64,000 nucleotides of DNA from the NCBI RefSeq assembly GCF_019837165.1, contig NZ_JAGYHC010000001.1, positions 2,418,001 to 2,482,000 of the forward strand. Reading direction: 5' to 3'. Shown here piece after piece: positions 12,820-21,151 of this stretch (position 1 is its first letter; the number at the start of each line of letters is the position of its first letter). This DNA comes from Virgibacillus sp. NKC19-3 (GTDB lineage: Bacteria; Bacillota; Bacilli; Bacillales; Amphibacillaceae). A program made the position numbers and the translations under genes. The notes below the pieces were generated by a model. The model had not been told where the DNA came from. It did no database searches and worked only from the letters and a program-made list of their open reading frames with translations.

Positions 12820-13593
12820 TTATTTTAATATAGCGGTGGTTATCCGCCACTTGTTCTTTTTTGTTTGTCCATTTACGGATACGAGTTTACTCCTTCCTTT
12901 TCCACGGACGGAAAGTAAATCACCCTCCTGTAAAAGGAACTTAGCATCGTCAACCACCTTAAAATTCACTTTAACTTGAAGTTTTTTTATAAATTCCGCA
13001 GCATCTTTTCTAGAGATATTATAAATTACTGTTAACACAGCATCTAATCGTAATGAGGATACAGTTTGATCTGTTTCCATCCACGTTATATCCTTTTCCA
13101 TTAATGCAGTGAAAGGTTTTTCCACAAGCTTTACGTTAGCTTTTTTAATGGCCGTCAGGTTAGCTAATACAAATGGGGCAATTTCTTTGGCCATAACAAT
13201 TTGAATGACCCCATCCTCAACAATGATATCACCAAGCTTTTTTCGTTTTATTCCCAGCGATAAAAAAGCTCCCATCACGTCACGATGTTCCAATGATATG
13301 AACTTGCTTTGAAACGCTGCCTGTACCAACGTAAGCTGAAAGACTTCTTCAGCTATCTCTTCATATGGAGGAAGTATGACAGCACGCTTTCTTTCCGCAT
13401 ACGGGCCGCCACCACATAAATGGATGCTAACATCACTGTTTTCTCCAACTAATAAGTGCATTATTTGCTGTTCTCTTGGATCAAGGAAATCAGTTACTCT
13501 CAATTGGTACGTTGCTTCAACCTGCTCCACCCAAGCTAATACCTTGTCAATAAATGGCTGCTCTTCTTTTCGAAAATGTTGATAAATATCCAT
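12820..13593 (-). CDS. ylmH: S4-domain RNA-binding protein YlmH
   Basis: The 257-residue protein has the YlmH N-terminal domain and a C-terminal S4 domain (about 180-240: LRLDAVLTVIYNISRKDAAE). B. subtilis YlmH is a paralogue of RqcP and has been linked to ribosome-associated quality control; that role is family knowledge and not visible here. The ATG at 13593 follows AAGGAGGG by 5 nt. It lies between ylmG and divIVA, as in B. subtilis. An intact GGGPYAERKRA segment precedes the hydrophobic core. Confidence 0.9.
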   Translation of the reverse strand: MDIYQHFRKEEQPFIDKVLAWVEQVEATYQLRVTDFLDPREQQIMHLLVGENSDVSIHLCGGGPYAERKRAVILPPYEEIAEEVFQLTLVQAAFQSKFISLEHRDVMGAFLSLGIKRKKLGDIIVEDGVIQIVMAKEIAPFVLANLTAIKKANVKLVEKPFTALMEKDITWMETDQTVSSLRLDAVLTVIYNISRKDAAEFIKKLQVKVNFKVVDDAKFLLQEGDLLSVRGKGRSKLVSVNGQTKKNKWRITTAILK

Positions 13594-13605
13594 TCCATTC
13601 CCTCC

Positions 13606-13872
13606 TTAGAAGAACAGCATGAAAAATAATTCACGTAGTCCCATTTTGGCAAATTGTATCACAAAAATAGCTACAATTGGGGATAAATCAATCATACCTA
13701 ATGGTGGAATAAATCGGCGGAATATTTCCAGGTACGGTTCGCAGATATTTGCTAAAAAGACACCGAAAGATGATTCCCGCGCCCCCGGGAACCATGACAT
13801 AAAAATATAAATAAGTAAGGCAAAACTGTAAATCGTTAAAGCAGTATCTAATAAATTAAGTAACTGGATCAT
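13606..13872 (-). CDS. ylmG: YggT-family membrane protein YlmG
   Basis: A small membrane protein of 88 residues with two hydrophobic segments, at about residues 5-27 and 62-85. The conserved core reads SWFPGARES and [19 protein letters not shown]. Family members sit next to sepF in Firmicutes and actinobacteria and affect division or envelope organisation; the molecular activity is unknown. Only six bases separate its start from the sepF stop. Confidence 0.88.
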   Translation of the reverse strand: MIQLLNLLDTALTIYSFALLIYIFMSWFPGARESSFGVFLANICEPYLEIFRRFIPPLGMIDLSPIVAIFVIQFAKMGLRELFFMLFF

Positions 13873-13878
13873 TGATTA

Positions 13879-14307
13879 CTACCATCCTTTTTCAAATTCA
13901 TCTTCCTCCACATAACTTTCGGATATTGTTCCGGATACATCGACATTATCAGGGGTGCATAGAAATGTTTCAGATCCGAGTTTTTGAATATCACCGTTCA
14001 CAGCATAGACGGTGCCACTAAGAAAATCAACCACCCTCTTCGCTTGTGTGCTCTCCAAACGTTGCAGATTAATAACAACAGCTCTCCTATTTACAATATT
14101 ATCTGCTATTTCCTGTGCTTCATTATAGGTTCTTGGCTCATAAAGCACAACCTTCGATGAGGGCTGTTGCAAGCTTGTTAAATTGACTACATTTTGATTT
14201 TTCTGATCCACATTTGGCTTGCCTGCACCATCTACTTCTTCTGTATACTCGTATTCATATTCGTCATCCATCGTAAAATAATTTTTGATTTTATTTTTAA
14301 TGCTCAT
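13879..14307 (-). CDS. sepF: Cell-division protein SepF
   Basis: SepF binds FtsZ and forms rings that anchor and align FtsZ filaments on membrane. The N-terminus ([21 protein letters not shown]) is the amphipathic membrane-targeting helix followed by an acidic stretch. The globular domain begins around residue 50 ([19 protein letters not shown]) and contains [11 protein letters not shown] and [10 protein letters not shown]. 142 residues, normal for Bacillaceae. The cluster position upstream of ylmG supports the call. Confidence 0.94.
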   Translation of the reverse strand: MSIKNKIKNYFTMDDEYEYEYTEEVDGAGKPNVDQKNQNVVNLTSLQQPSSKVVLYEPRTYNEAQEIADNIVNRRAVVINLQRLESTQAKRVVDFLSGTVYAVNGDIQKLGSETFLCTPDNVDVSGTISESYVEEDEFEKGW

Positions 14308-14328
14308 ATAAGCACCTCACTTCTATTA

Positions 14329-14997
14329 TTATCCTACTAGATTTGAACCGATCCGTATATGCGTCGCTCCCTCTTCAATTGCTACTTCATAATCATTACT
14401 CATTCCCATCGATAAAAATTCACAAGGAGCGTTAGCCAAATTTTCCTGTTGAACTGTCTTTCGTAATAACGCTAGTCTTTTAAAAATACCCCTCAAACGT
14501 TCGTTATCTTCCAGATGTGGCGCCATTGTCATCAATCCTACAACGCGAACGTAGTTATACTTCTGAACCTCTTTAATAAAAGGGATAACATCTTCCGGTT
14601 GCAATCCATGTTTTGATTCTTCTCCACTTACATTCACCTGAACAAAACAATCGATTTGTTTACTTGCCCGCTTATTTATTTCTTTAGCAAGTGATAGGCG
14701 ATCCAAAGAATGGATAGCATCTACTTTATCGACAACATCTTTTACTTTTCTTGATTGCAACGTACCTATAAAATGCCATTTCACATCACTGTCAATATGA
14801 TTGTATTTTTCCAGAAATCCTTCCGAACGATTTTCGCCAAGGTTTTTAATCCCTGTATTTATGGCTTCTTTTGTTCGTTCTATTGTAACATATTTCGTAA
14901 CGCCTATAACTGTTATTTCATTTGGATGTCGATTACTTTTTTCACAAGCTTGTCCAATATTGCTTTGAATCATCGTTAGATTTGTTGCTACATCCAT
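14329..14997 (-). CDS. ylmE: PLP homeostasis protein (YggS/PROSC family) YlmE
   Basis: A pyridoxal-phosphate-binding protein with an alanine-racemase-like barrel; family members buffer PLP and affect amino-acid pools. The PLP lysine is K35 in IGVTKYV; MSMGMSNDYEVAIEEGAT and IRIGSNLVG form the phosphate-binding end. I start at the ATG at 14997 (MDVATN); the reading frame opens at a GTG four codons earlier that abuts the AGAGGAG site. Length about 222 residues. Confidence 0.9.
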   Translation of the reverse strand: MDVATNLTMIQSNIGQACEKSNRHPNEITVIGVTKYVTIERTKEAINTGIKNLGENRSEGFLEKYNHIDSDVKWHFIGTLQSRKVKDVVDKVDAIHSLDRLSLAKEINKRASKQIDCFVQVNVSGEESKHGLQPEDVIPFIKEVQKYNYVRVVGLMTMAPHLEDNERLRGIFKRLALLRKTVQQENLANAPCEFLSMGMSNDYEVAIEEGATHIRIGSNLVG

Positions 14998-15021
14998 TAT
15001 TACCAACACTCCTCTTACGTA

Positions 15022-15831
15022 TTAGGTTGTAAATCCTATAAAACCTAACATTCTCCCTGTATTTCCTTTGTCTCGTCGATGTGAAAAAAATAACAAATGA
15101 TCTTGAAACGTGCAGTAATTTGTTACACCTATATTATTACGTAATACACCACATTGCAAAAGAATTTCTACATTTAGCTGTTTTAAATCTAACAAATAAC
15201 GATTATTTTCTCTAGATAGGACTGTTTTTTTCTTATCATGTGTCGTTAGATGCCCGATAACATTTTCATCAACTTCATAATACTGTTGAGATATACAAGG
15301 ACCGATGGCTACTAAAAGATCAGCAGGATTCACTCCCACCGCTTGCAATTCCTGAACCATTTGTTCACCAATACGATTGACGGATCCCTTCCAGCCGGCA
15401 TGCGCTATCCCAATGTATTCGGATACCGGATCATAAAAGAATAAAGGGACACAATCAGCAAAAAAAGCAGTACATAATATTCCTCGCTCCTTTGTAATTA
15501 GACCATCTGTTTTTTTAATAGAACTTTGATAGGAAGCAGCCCCTTTTCCTTTATCTTCAGAATGGACCATTTTCACCATTGTTTGATGTGTCTGTTCTCC
15601 TGCCACCCAATTTTTCAAAGGGATCGACAAATGATTGGCTAAAATTTCTCGATTTGCGATGATTTGATCGTATTGGTCCTGTACATGCAATCCACAGTTT
15701 AATGTATCAAAAGGAGGCTGGCTTAATCCCCCATTTCTGGTTGTAAATCCAACATGCAGCTTTGGATTTCGTTTTTGCCATTCTTCTATATGTAAATAAG
15801 ATTCATTTGTTTGTTTAAATGGTTCAGGCAT
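15022..15831 (-). CDS. ylmD: Multicopper/zinc purine nucleosidase-type protein YlmD (YfiH family)
   Basis: YfiH/LACC1-family proteins show purine nucleoside phosphorylase and adenosine deaminase activity in vitro. The conserved metal residues are visible: H82 in GEQTHQ, C127 in FADCVPLFF and H144 in HAGWKG. 269 residues. The start at 15831 has AAGGGAGG 10 nt upstream. It is the second gene after ylmC and is separated from ylmE by 24 bp. Its role in a division cluster is unexplained. Confidence 0.88.
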   Translation of the reverse strand: MPEPFKQTNESYLHIEEWQKRNPKLHVGFTTRNGGLSQPPFDTLNCGLHVQDQYDQIIANREILANHLSIPLKNWVAGEQTHQTMVKMVHSEDKGKGAASYQSSIKKTDGLITKERGILCTAFFADCVPLFFYDPVSEYIGIAHAGWKGSVNRIGEQMVQELQAVGVNPADLLVAIGPCISQQYYEVDENVIGHLTTHDKKKTVLSRENNRYLLDLKQLNVEILLQCGVLRNNIGVTNYCTFQDHLLFFSHRRDKGNTGRMLGFIGFTT

Positions 15832-15892
15832 TGCATTACAGCCTCCCTTAAAATTCTACTTGTACCATTTTACCATAATCTGCATTCATTTT

Positions 15893-16174
15893 TTATTCAT
15901 TTACAAAAGGTTCCGCATACAATTTTGGCTCTTGGACCTCTTTGACCAGAATGACATCCGAGCCAACCCTTACAATTTGATCCCAATGAATGATCAATTC
16001 ATCCGGTTTTCCAAACATTCCACCTTTCTTTTCCTTTTCAATAACAATAATAGCAAGTATTTTTCCTTTATCTTTATCAATTTCCAAATCGGATATATGT
16101 CCCAGTCGACTTCCATCATCAATAACAATTATTTCTTTTGTTTGCAATTCAGATAATTTTATCATTCCACTCAC
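15893..16174 (-). CDS. ylmC: PRC-barrel protein YlmC/YmxH family
   Basis: A 93-residue PRC-barrel domain protein (MIKLSELQTKEIIVIDDGSR, then LGHISDLEIDKD). YlmC/YmxH proteins are associated with sporulation in Bacillus; the function is not established. The ATG at 16174 follows AAGGTGGTG. Upstream lies the intron; in B. subtilis the neighbour is ylmB/ylmA, which are absent here. Any promoter must lie in the 50 bp before the intron edge or within the intron. Confidence 0.85.
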   Translation of the reverse strand: MSGMIKLSELQTKEIIVIDDGSRLGHISDLEIDKDKGKILAIIVIEKEKKGGMFGKPDELIIHWDQIVRVGSDVILVKEVQEPKLYAEPFVNE

Positions 16175-16223
16175 ACCACCTTACTTTATACATATGCGTG
16201 AGTTTAAAATTAAAAACAAAAAA

Positions 16224-18107
16224 ATCGAGTAGGAGGAGGTGACTAACCTCCGACCTCTCACACCACCATACGTACGGTTCCGTATACGGCGGTTTCATTT
16301 ATGTCCAACGCTTCGTTAGATAGCTATTAGTTAGACTCTTCAAGCCTTGTTCTGACCAGTATTGGTCACCAAGTGCTCTATGCAAGATAGGGCTATTGGC
16401 GGTTCGCCAATAGCTCTTTCTTGTGTTTGCCCATTCCCACGCTTTTCCTTTCTTGATTCCTTGTTTCACAAGATTCTTGTGTTTCGTTTTCACTTTCTTC
16501 CACTCTTTCCAACGTATCATTCGTAGACGTCTTCGAATCCATCCGTCGAGTTCCTTGAATATCGTAGGTGTTTCTGCTAACTGGTAGTATCCCAGCCAGC
16601 CTGCGAGATATTGATTCAGTTTCTCGATTCTGTCCCCCATATTCATGGATTTCTTTCGAGACGTTAATTCTCGGATTCGTCGCTTGAAACGTTTGATGCT
16701 CTCTTTCGCAATCCGTATCTTGGGATTTTCCTTATGAAAGGTGAATGAGAATCCAAGGAATTTACGTTTCCATGGGCGGTCTACCGCACTTTTCTCTTTA
16801 TTGACTTCCAATTTCATCTTCTTCTCTATAAAGTTGGTGATACTTTCCATTATTCGGTGTCCTGCCCTTTTCGAACGGACATAAATATGAAAGTCATCCG
16901 CATAGCGCACGAAATGGAGTCCTCTTTTCTCTAACTCTTTGTCCAGTTCATCCAGGACAATGTTTGAGAGAAGCGGACTTAACGGTCCGCCCTGAGACGC
17001 TCCTTCTGTATTCGGATGTACCACTCCGTCTTCCATGATTCCTGCTTGCAGGAATCTGCGGATAAGCTGAAGGACTTTCGGGTCTTTGACCCTCCGACTT
17101 AGCGTCCGCATCAAACGGTCGTGGTTTACTTTATCGAAGAATTTCTCTAAATCCATATCAATCACCCAGCGATATCCGTCCTTCATGTATGCCCTAGCTT
17201 TCCTTACAGCGTCGTGACCTCGACGCTTTGGGCGGAAGCCATAGCTATTTTCCGAGAAGGTCGGGTCATATATCGTGGTGAGCACTTGTGCGATGGCTTG
17301 TTGGATAAATCGGTCTAACACGGTGGGAATACCCAGTTTCCTCATACCGCCGCCTTCTTTACGGATTTTGTAATGGCGGACAGGCTGAGGATAGTAGGTT
17401 CCTGTTTCCAGTTGTTCCCGAATAGAAGCCCAGTGTTCAACGATATGCGCTCGTAAGTTTTGTACGGGCATTCCATCAACTCCGTGACTTCCTTTATTGC
17501 GCTCTACACGATGCAGAGCTGTCATTAAGTTTTCCCGTGATAGGATTTGTTCCAACATGTTATCTAACTCCTGCGTGAATTGTCCTTTCTTCTTGTGTGG
17601 CAATGTCTCTCAGCCCTTCTAATGTCCCCCGCGGGATTCACCGCTTCTTCCATTAGGAAGGTTTTCATGTTTCTGCTTCTTCGAGTATTGCGTACGCAAA
17701 GTGGCAATTCTCCTTAAATGATTCAGCCCTTCCCAGATATTCTAGAAGTATCTGGTACTACGGCTTCGGCTGACTTCTGATAGTTCAGTGAACATTCGCA
17801 TGTTCAGTTACGGCATGTGTACCGCGTTTCTATCAGACCTCCCAGGGTAAGTACACACTCTTCCTCCCCATATCCCTTCTTCATTTACTCTATGCACCCT
17901 TTGGCAGTAAGGGCTTTGACTTGTTATGCAGTCTCACCCAAGTACATCTAGCCTTCTATGAAGTTCGTGTTCCTAAGGGCGGGGATTTGCCGCCGACTTC
18001 CTTCAGATTCTGGGTCACCCCAGACACCCTTGTCTTGAGCTAACCACTACTACTGCCTTCGTGATTCGGGACTTTAACCCTAGAGAATGTGCACATGCCT
18101 GGCACAC
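16224..18107 (-). mobile_element. Class C group II intron with maturase ORF, inserted in the sigG terminator
   Basis: The 5' end at 18107 begins GTGTGCCAGGCATGTGCAC, the usual group II start (GTGYG). The RNA domains before the ORF span 18107-17604. Downstream of the ORF, a domain V hairpin (about 16300-16255; ACCGCC...GGTGGT with a GAAC loop and a CGC triad) and a domain VI hairpin (GGAGGT...CACCTCC) precede the 3' end CTACTCGAT at 16224. Removing 16224-18107 restores a continuous terminator: stem, then AT plus six T and G plus five T. Insertion directly after a terminator stem is the known habit of class C introns. About 1.88 kb. The ends could be off by one or two bases. Confidence 0.9.
16299..17603 (-). 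CDS. ltrA: Group II intron reverse transcriptase/maturase (class C, no endonuclease domain)
   Basis: The maturase aids intron splicing and copies the intron into new DNA sites. RT motifs run in order: LDRFIQQAIAQVL (about 105), YGFRPKRRGHDAV (about 125), VIDMDLEKFFD (about 150), GASQGGPLSPLL (about 205) and the catalytic YADD (about 235; VRYADDFHIYV). Domain X (LAGWLGYYQLAETP) follows. There is no HNH endonuclease after it, as expected for class C. 434 residues, uninterrupted and starting MPHKKKGQF, so it may be active. It lies in domain IV of the surrounding intron RNA. Confidence 0.95.
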   Translation of the reverse strand: MPHKKKGQFTQELDNMLEQILSRENLMTALHRVERNKGSHGVDGMPVQNLRAHIVEHWASIREQLETGTYYPQPVRHYKIRKEGGGMRKLGIPTVLDRFIQQAIAQVLTTIYDPTFSENSYGFRPKRRGHDAVRKARAYMKDGYRWVIDMDLEKFFDKVNHDRLMRTLSRRVKDPKVLQLIRRFLQAGIMEDGVVHPNTEGASQGGPLSPLLSNIVLDELDKELEKRGLHFVRYADDFHIYVRSKRAGHRIMESITNFIEKKMKLEVNKEKSAVDRPWKRKFLGFSFTFHKENPKIRIAKESIKRFKRRIRELTSRKKSMNMGDRIEKLNQYLAGWLGYYQLAETPTIFKELDGWIRRRLRMIRWKEWKKVKTKHKNLVKQGIKKGKAWEWANTRKSYWRTANSPILHRALGDQYWSEQGLKSLTNSYLTKRWT

Positions 18108-18146
18108 ATACAAAAGGAATGGTTTTCAAGTACCCATTCCTTTTGT
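18108..18146 (-). terminator. sigG terminator stem, split from its T tract by the intron
   Basis: A perfect 13-bp stem (ACAAAAGGAATGG at 18146-18134 with CCATTCCTTTTGT at 18122-18110) and an 11-nt loop lie 180 bp past the sigG stop. The bases after the stem are AT, then the intron. The matching T-rich tract (six T, G, five T) is on the other side of the intron at 16223-16212. Precise splicing of the RNA would rejoin them. Confidence 0.85.
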
Positions 18147-18182
18147 TCTAGATCTTACACTTTTTTCCCTTATTAGCTACGT

Positions 18183-18308
18183 CCGGCTCCAGCGCCCAGC
18201 AACTAGCAAACTTCACATTCCTCCATTACGATAAGTCAACATCGGTTCACTTGTCAGCTCACCGTGTTTCCTTTATCTCACTCCAGTTTGTACGTTGCTA
18301 ACCGGGCG
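18183..18308 (-). repeat. Dispersed repeat element B, short copy
   Basis: Read on the minus strand this 126-bp segment starts CGCCCGGTTAGCAACGTAC and ends GCTAGTTGCTGGGCGCTGGAG. The same end sequences, with TTGACTTATCG and GTGAAGTTTG between them in the same order, bound the segment at 42589-43031. It fills the gap between the sigG stop and its terminator. No ORF is seen in it. Confidence 0.7.
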
Positions 18309-18324
18309 TTTCCGCCTTTGTTAT

Positions 18325-19107
18325 TTATTCAAACATTTCCTTATTCATCTGACTAATGGCAGCTTTTTCCAGGCGAGATACCTGGGCTTGTGAAATACCT
18401 ATTTCATCGGCTACTTCCATTTGTGTTTTCCCTTGAAAAAAACGCTTATTTAATATCATCTCTTCTCTTTCGTTTAACTGGTACATCCCTTCCTTTAAGG
18501 AAAGTTTATCTGCCCATGTGGAATCCTTATCTTTCTCATCACTAATTTGATCCATTACAAATATGGGATCTCCTCCATCATTATAAATTGGTTCAAATAA
18601 TGATACCGGATCTTGAATGGCATCCATGGCAAACACAATGTCGGAATGCGGAATTCCCATTTCTTCCGCAATCTCCATCGGTGTAGGTTCTTTCGACGTT
18701 TTACTAATTAATTTCTCCCTTACTTGCAGGGCTTTATAAGCTATATCACGTAAGGATCTTGAAACCCGAATCGGATTGTTATCTCTTAAATAACGTCTTA
18801 TCTCGCCGATAATCATTGGAACAGCATATGTTGAAAATCTAACATTATGTGATAAGTCAAAATTGTCAATGGATTTCATCAAGCCAATACAGCCAACTTG
18901 AAATAAATCATCAACATATTCACCACGATTATTAAATCGTTGAATGACACTTAATACGAGACGCAGGTTTCCATTTACCAGTTCCTCACGTGCAGATTCC
19001 CCGTCTCCTTCTTGCATTTTCACAAATAACTTACGCATTTCTTCGTTTTTTAATACAGGTAGTTTCGATGTATCAACACCACATATCTCAACCTTATGCC
19101 TTGTCAT
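18325..19107 (-). CDS. sigG: Late forespore sigma factor G
   Basis: Sigma-G directs forespore gene expression after engulfment. At 260 residues it equals B. subtilis SigG in length and is near-identical in its key regions: the N-terminus MTRHKVEICGVDTSKLP, region 2 (DDLFQVGCIGLMKSIDNFD, RFSTYAVPMIIGEIRRYL) and region 4 HTH (QMEVADEIGISQAQVSRLE). The ATG at 19107 has GGGAGG 10 nt upstream. It follows sigE with a 124-bp gap that contains a hairpin covering the ribosome site. Its 3' region now carries a repeat and an intron. Confidence 0.97.
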   Translation of the reverse strand: MTRHKVEICGVDTSKLPVLKNEEMRKLFVKMQEGDGESAREELVNGNLRLVLSVIQRFNNRGEYVDDLFQVGCIGLMKSIDNFDLSHNVRFSTYAVPMIIGEIRRYLRDNNPIRVSRSLRDIAYKALQVREKLISKTSKEPTPMEIAEEMGIPHSDIVFAMDAIQDPVSLFEPIYNDGGDPIFVMDQISDEKDKDSTWADKLSLKEGMYQLNEREEMILNKRFFQGKTQMEVADEIGISQAQVSRLEKAAISQMNKEMFE

Positions 19108-19117
19108 CTATGTTCAA

Positions 19118-19163
19118 CCCTCCCAGTTGGTGATGCTGTTCATGGACAGTATCTCCCCCTGGG
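19118..19163 (-). promoter_or_regulatory. Hairpin sequestering the sigG ribosome-binding site
   Basis: In the sigG leader, CCCAG (19163-19159) pairs with CTGGG (19126-19122), continued inward by GG-GAT-CTGT against ACAG-ATC-CC with single-base bulges. The 3' arm contains the start of the GGGAGGG ribosome site (19124-19118). Folding should reduce sigG translation. A leader hairpin that dampens sigG translation is known in B. subtilis, so this looks like a conserved device. Confidence 0.65.
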
Positions 19164-19231
19164 AAAATTTTTATGCAGGAAAGTTCATTCGAAAAAAATG
19201 TAAAAACGCGTCGATTCTTAGAGAAACAAGG

Positions 19232-19954
19232 CTAAACCATTTTATTAAATTCTTTTTTTAGTCGCCTGATAATCTTTTTTTCTAAACGTGAAATATATGA
19301 CTGTGAAATACCTAACATATCCGCTACATCCTTCTGCGTTTTTTCTTCCTCTCCAATCAATCCAAATCGCAATTCCATAATTTGCTTTTCACGAGCATTC
19401 AATTGGGACAAGGCATCCTTAAGTAAGCTTTTGTCCACTTTTGTTTCCAGATTTTTGGTAATAATATCCTCATCTGTTCCAAGAACATCTGATAATAATA
19501 ACTCATTCCCATCCCAGTCTATGTTTAAAGGCTCATCAAAGGATATTTCAGATTTTAATTTATTATTTCTCCGTAGGTACATTAAAATTTCATTCTCAAT
19601 ACATCTGGATGCATACGTAGCCAATTTGATTTTTTTCTCCGGATTAAACGTATTAACACCTTTTATAAGTCCAATGGTACCTATACTTATCAGATCTTCT
19701 ATGTTTATACCCGTATTTTCAAATTTCCTGGCAATATAAACAACCAGACGTAAATTTCGCTCAATTAACAATGCCCTTGCGGCTTGATCACCTTTAGGTA
19801 GTAATTCCAGCAATTCTGCTTCTTCTTCTTTGGAAAGTGGTGGAGGCAAAGCTTCACTTCCGCCTATATAATAAATCTCCTCAGACTTAACACCGAGTTT
19901 GATTAGCATATTATACCACTGTAAGCGCAGATGTAATTTCCAAGATTTCAACAT
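19232..19954 (-). CDS. sigE: Early mother-cell sigma factor E precursor (pro-sigma-E)
   Basis: Sigma-E starts mother-cell gene expression after polar septation. The 240-residue protein keeps the membrane-associated pro-sequence (about 28 residues, basic and amphipathic: [19 protein letters not shown]) before [13 protein letters not shown], near where SpoIIGA cleaves. Region 2 ([20 protein letters not shown]) and region 4 HTH ([17 protein letters not shown]) are conserved. It starts 11 bp after spoIIGA ends; the two form the spoIIG operon. Confidence 0.97.
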   Translation of the reverse strand: MLKSWKLHLRLQWYNMLIKLGVKSEEIYYIGGSEALPPPLSKEEEAELLELLPKGDQAARALLIERNLRLVVYIARKFENTGINIEDLISIGTIGLIKGVNTFNPEKKIKLATYASRCIENEILMYLRRNNKLKSEISFDEPLNIDWDGNELLLSDVLGTDEDIITKNLETKVDKSLLKDALSQLNAREKQIMELRFGLIGEEEKTQKDVADMLGISQSYISRLEKKIIRRLKKEFNKMV

Positions 19955-19965
19955 TTATCTCTCCC

Positions 19966-20886
19966 TTATGCAGAATGCACAACTGCCTTTGTAATAATTT
20001 GCGGTTGAAGTAAACAATGATAACTGCGATCTTTCGTTAACGCTTCAAACTGAATGCCAATGACGAGTTTCCTTGTTATAATTTTCTGTTCCCCGTAGTA
20101 TACAATGAGCTGATCAGGCCGTATGGCAAACAAAAAATTATTACCACCTTGTACGCCTCGATATGGCACAATTTGAATAGAATTTTCCCATTTTTTAGGT
20201 ATTTTTTCCAAATCAAGTTCTTTATGAGCAGTTTTTAGTAAATTCCAGTCGGCTTCCGTAAACCATTGTTTTAAAAAAAGTTCATCACAAATAATGACCG
20301 GGTTTTTGGTTAATGGATCAATCAATTGATTTCCACTATCAATATATCCAGTTGTTGAATAACTCCTATTTTTTAATTGAATGGTTACTGGATAGATCTG
20401 GTCGTATCGAATTTTATCCACGACATGCTTGTCCATACGTCCTTTCGTAAATAACCACACCAAAGGGAATCCTATAACAACAAAGATCCAGCTTATTGAA
20501 TCACCATAGCCGCTATTAAACGTTAAAATACCATTTGTAGAGACACCTAACGGACTTTGTAATAGAAAATGTAGTGCTATTAATCCACCTCCTATTGCAA
20601 AAGTAGTGAAATAAAATAACAGGAGCATTTTCATTATTCGATAGATACTAAAAAACCCAAACGTGCATAAAATAATAATGACAGAGTATAGAAGCTTTCC
20701 AATAACACTGTTAAAAAAAGAATCTGGAAAATAGATGGTTATTGGTACAAGCAGTGAAGCAATAAAAGCTCCAATTATTATTCTGCGTTTCCTTGTGCTG
20801 TCTCTTGCTAAAGCTTGTGTGAGCATTAAAAGCATCATGTCCAGAAAAAAATTCAACGTCCAGACAGCATCAAGATAGATGGTCAC
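19966..20886 (-). CDS. spoIIGA: Pro-sigma-E processing aspartic protease
   Basis: SpoIIGA is a membrane-embedded protease that cleaves pro-sigma-E when signalled by SpoIIR. About five N-terminal membrane helices (residues 1-155) precede a cytoplasmic retropepsin-like domain with the catalytic Asp in YIDSGNQLIDPLT (near residue 180). A second family block reads IVPYRGVQGGNNFLFAI. I start at the GTG at 20886 (MTIYLDAVWTLNFFLDM), matching the B. subtilis N-terminus and giving 306 residues. The frame stays open 27 codons upstream, across the promoter -10 region, so longer starts are unlikely. Confidence 0.93.
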   Translation of the reverse strand: MTIYLDAVWTLNFFLDMMLLMLTQALARDSTRKRRIIIGAFIASLLVPITIYFPDSFFNSVIGKLLYSVIIILCTFGFFSIYRIMKMLLLFYFTTFAIGGGLIALHFLLQSPLGVSTNGILTFNSGYGDSISWIFVVIGFPLVWLFTKGRMDKHVVDKIRYDQIYPVTIQLKNRSYSTTGYIDSGNQLIDPLTKNPVIICDELFLKQWFTEADWNLLKTAHKELDLEKIPKKWENSIQIVPYRGVQGGNNFLFAIRPDQLIVYYGEQKIITRKLVIGIQFEALTKDRSYHCLLQPQIITKAVVHSA

Positions 20887-20944
20887 TACATTCTTCCTTT
20901 CCAAAAAATTACTATTAGATTCATAGATAAGATGATGTAAGAGA

Positions 20945-21031
20945 AGTATATCTAAGTTTATAAGCAAAGTCTGTCACATTTTGTGCGCATATTGGGGCTA
21001 ATTTTAACTAGTTATTAGGGAGTTTGTCGCA
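20945..21031 (-). promoter_or_regulatory. Spo0A-type spoIIG promoter with long spacer
   Basis: Minus-strand GTGACA (20977-20972) and TATACT (20950-20945) are separated by 21 bp, the unusual long spacing of the B. subtilis spoIIG promoter, which needs Spo0A~P. A Spo0A-box-like TTTGTCGCA lies at 21023-21031 (plus strand; consensus TTGTCGAA), and TGTCACA overlaps the -35. Location just before spoIIGA supports this. The box is 7 of 8 matches. Confidence 0.65.
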
Positions 21032-21151
21032 GTAGTTATTTTACAAGAGGTGGAAATTCTATCTTTGTACGCAAAGGATGCTTTCTAAAAGATTGAGACT
21101 GTACCAAAGGTTCGTCCTACCAAAACCATTTGTTGTTTTTGACACAACAGA

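Noticed and set aside
16299-17603. Reverse transcriptase considered as a retron, DGR or defence RT
   Set aside because: The ORF has maturase domain X and lies inside a complete group II RNA with 5' GTGTG, domain V and domain VI and a matching split target; class C intron explains everything.
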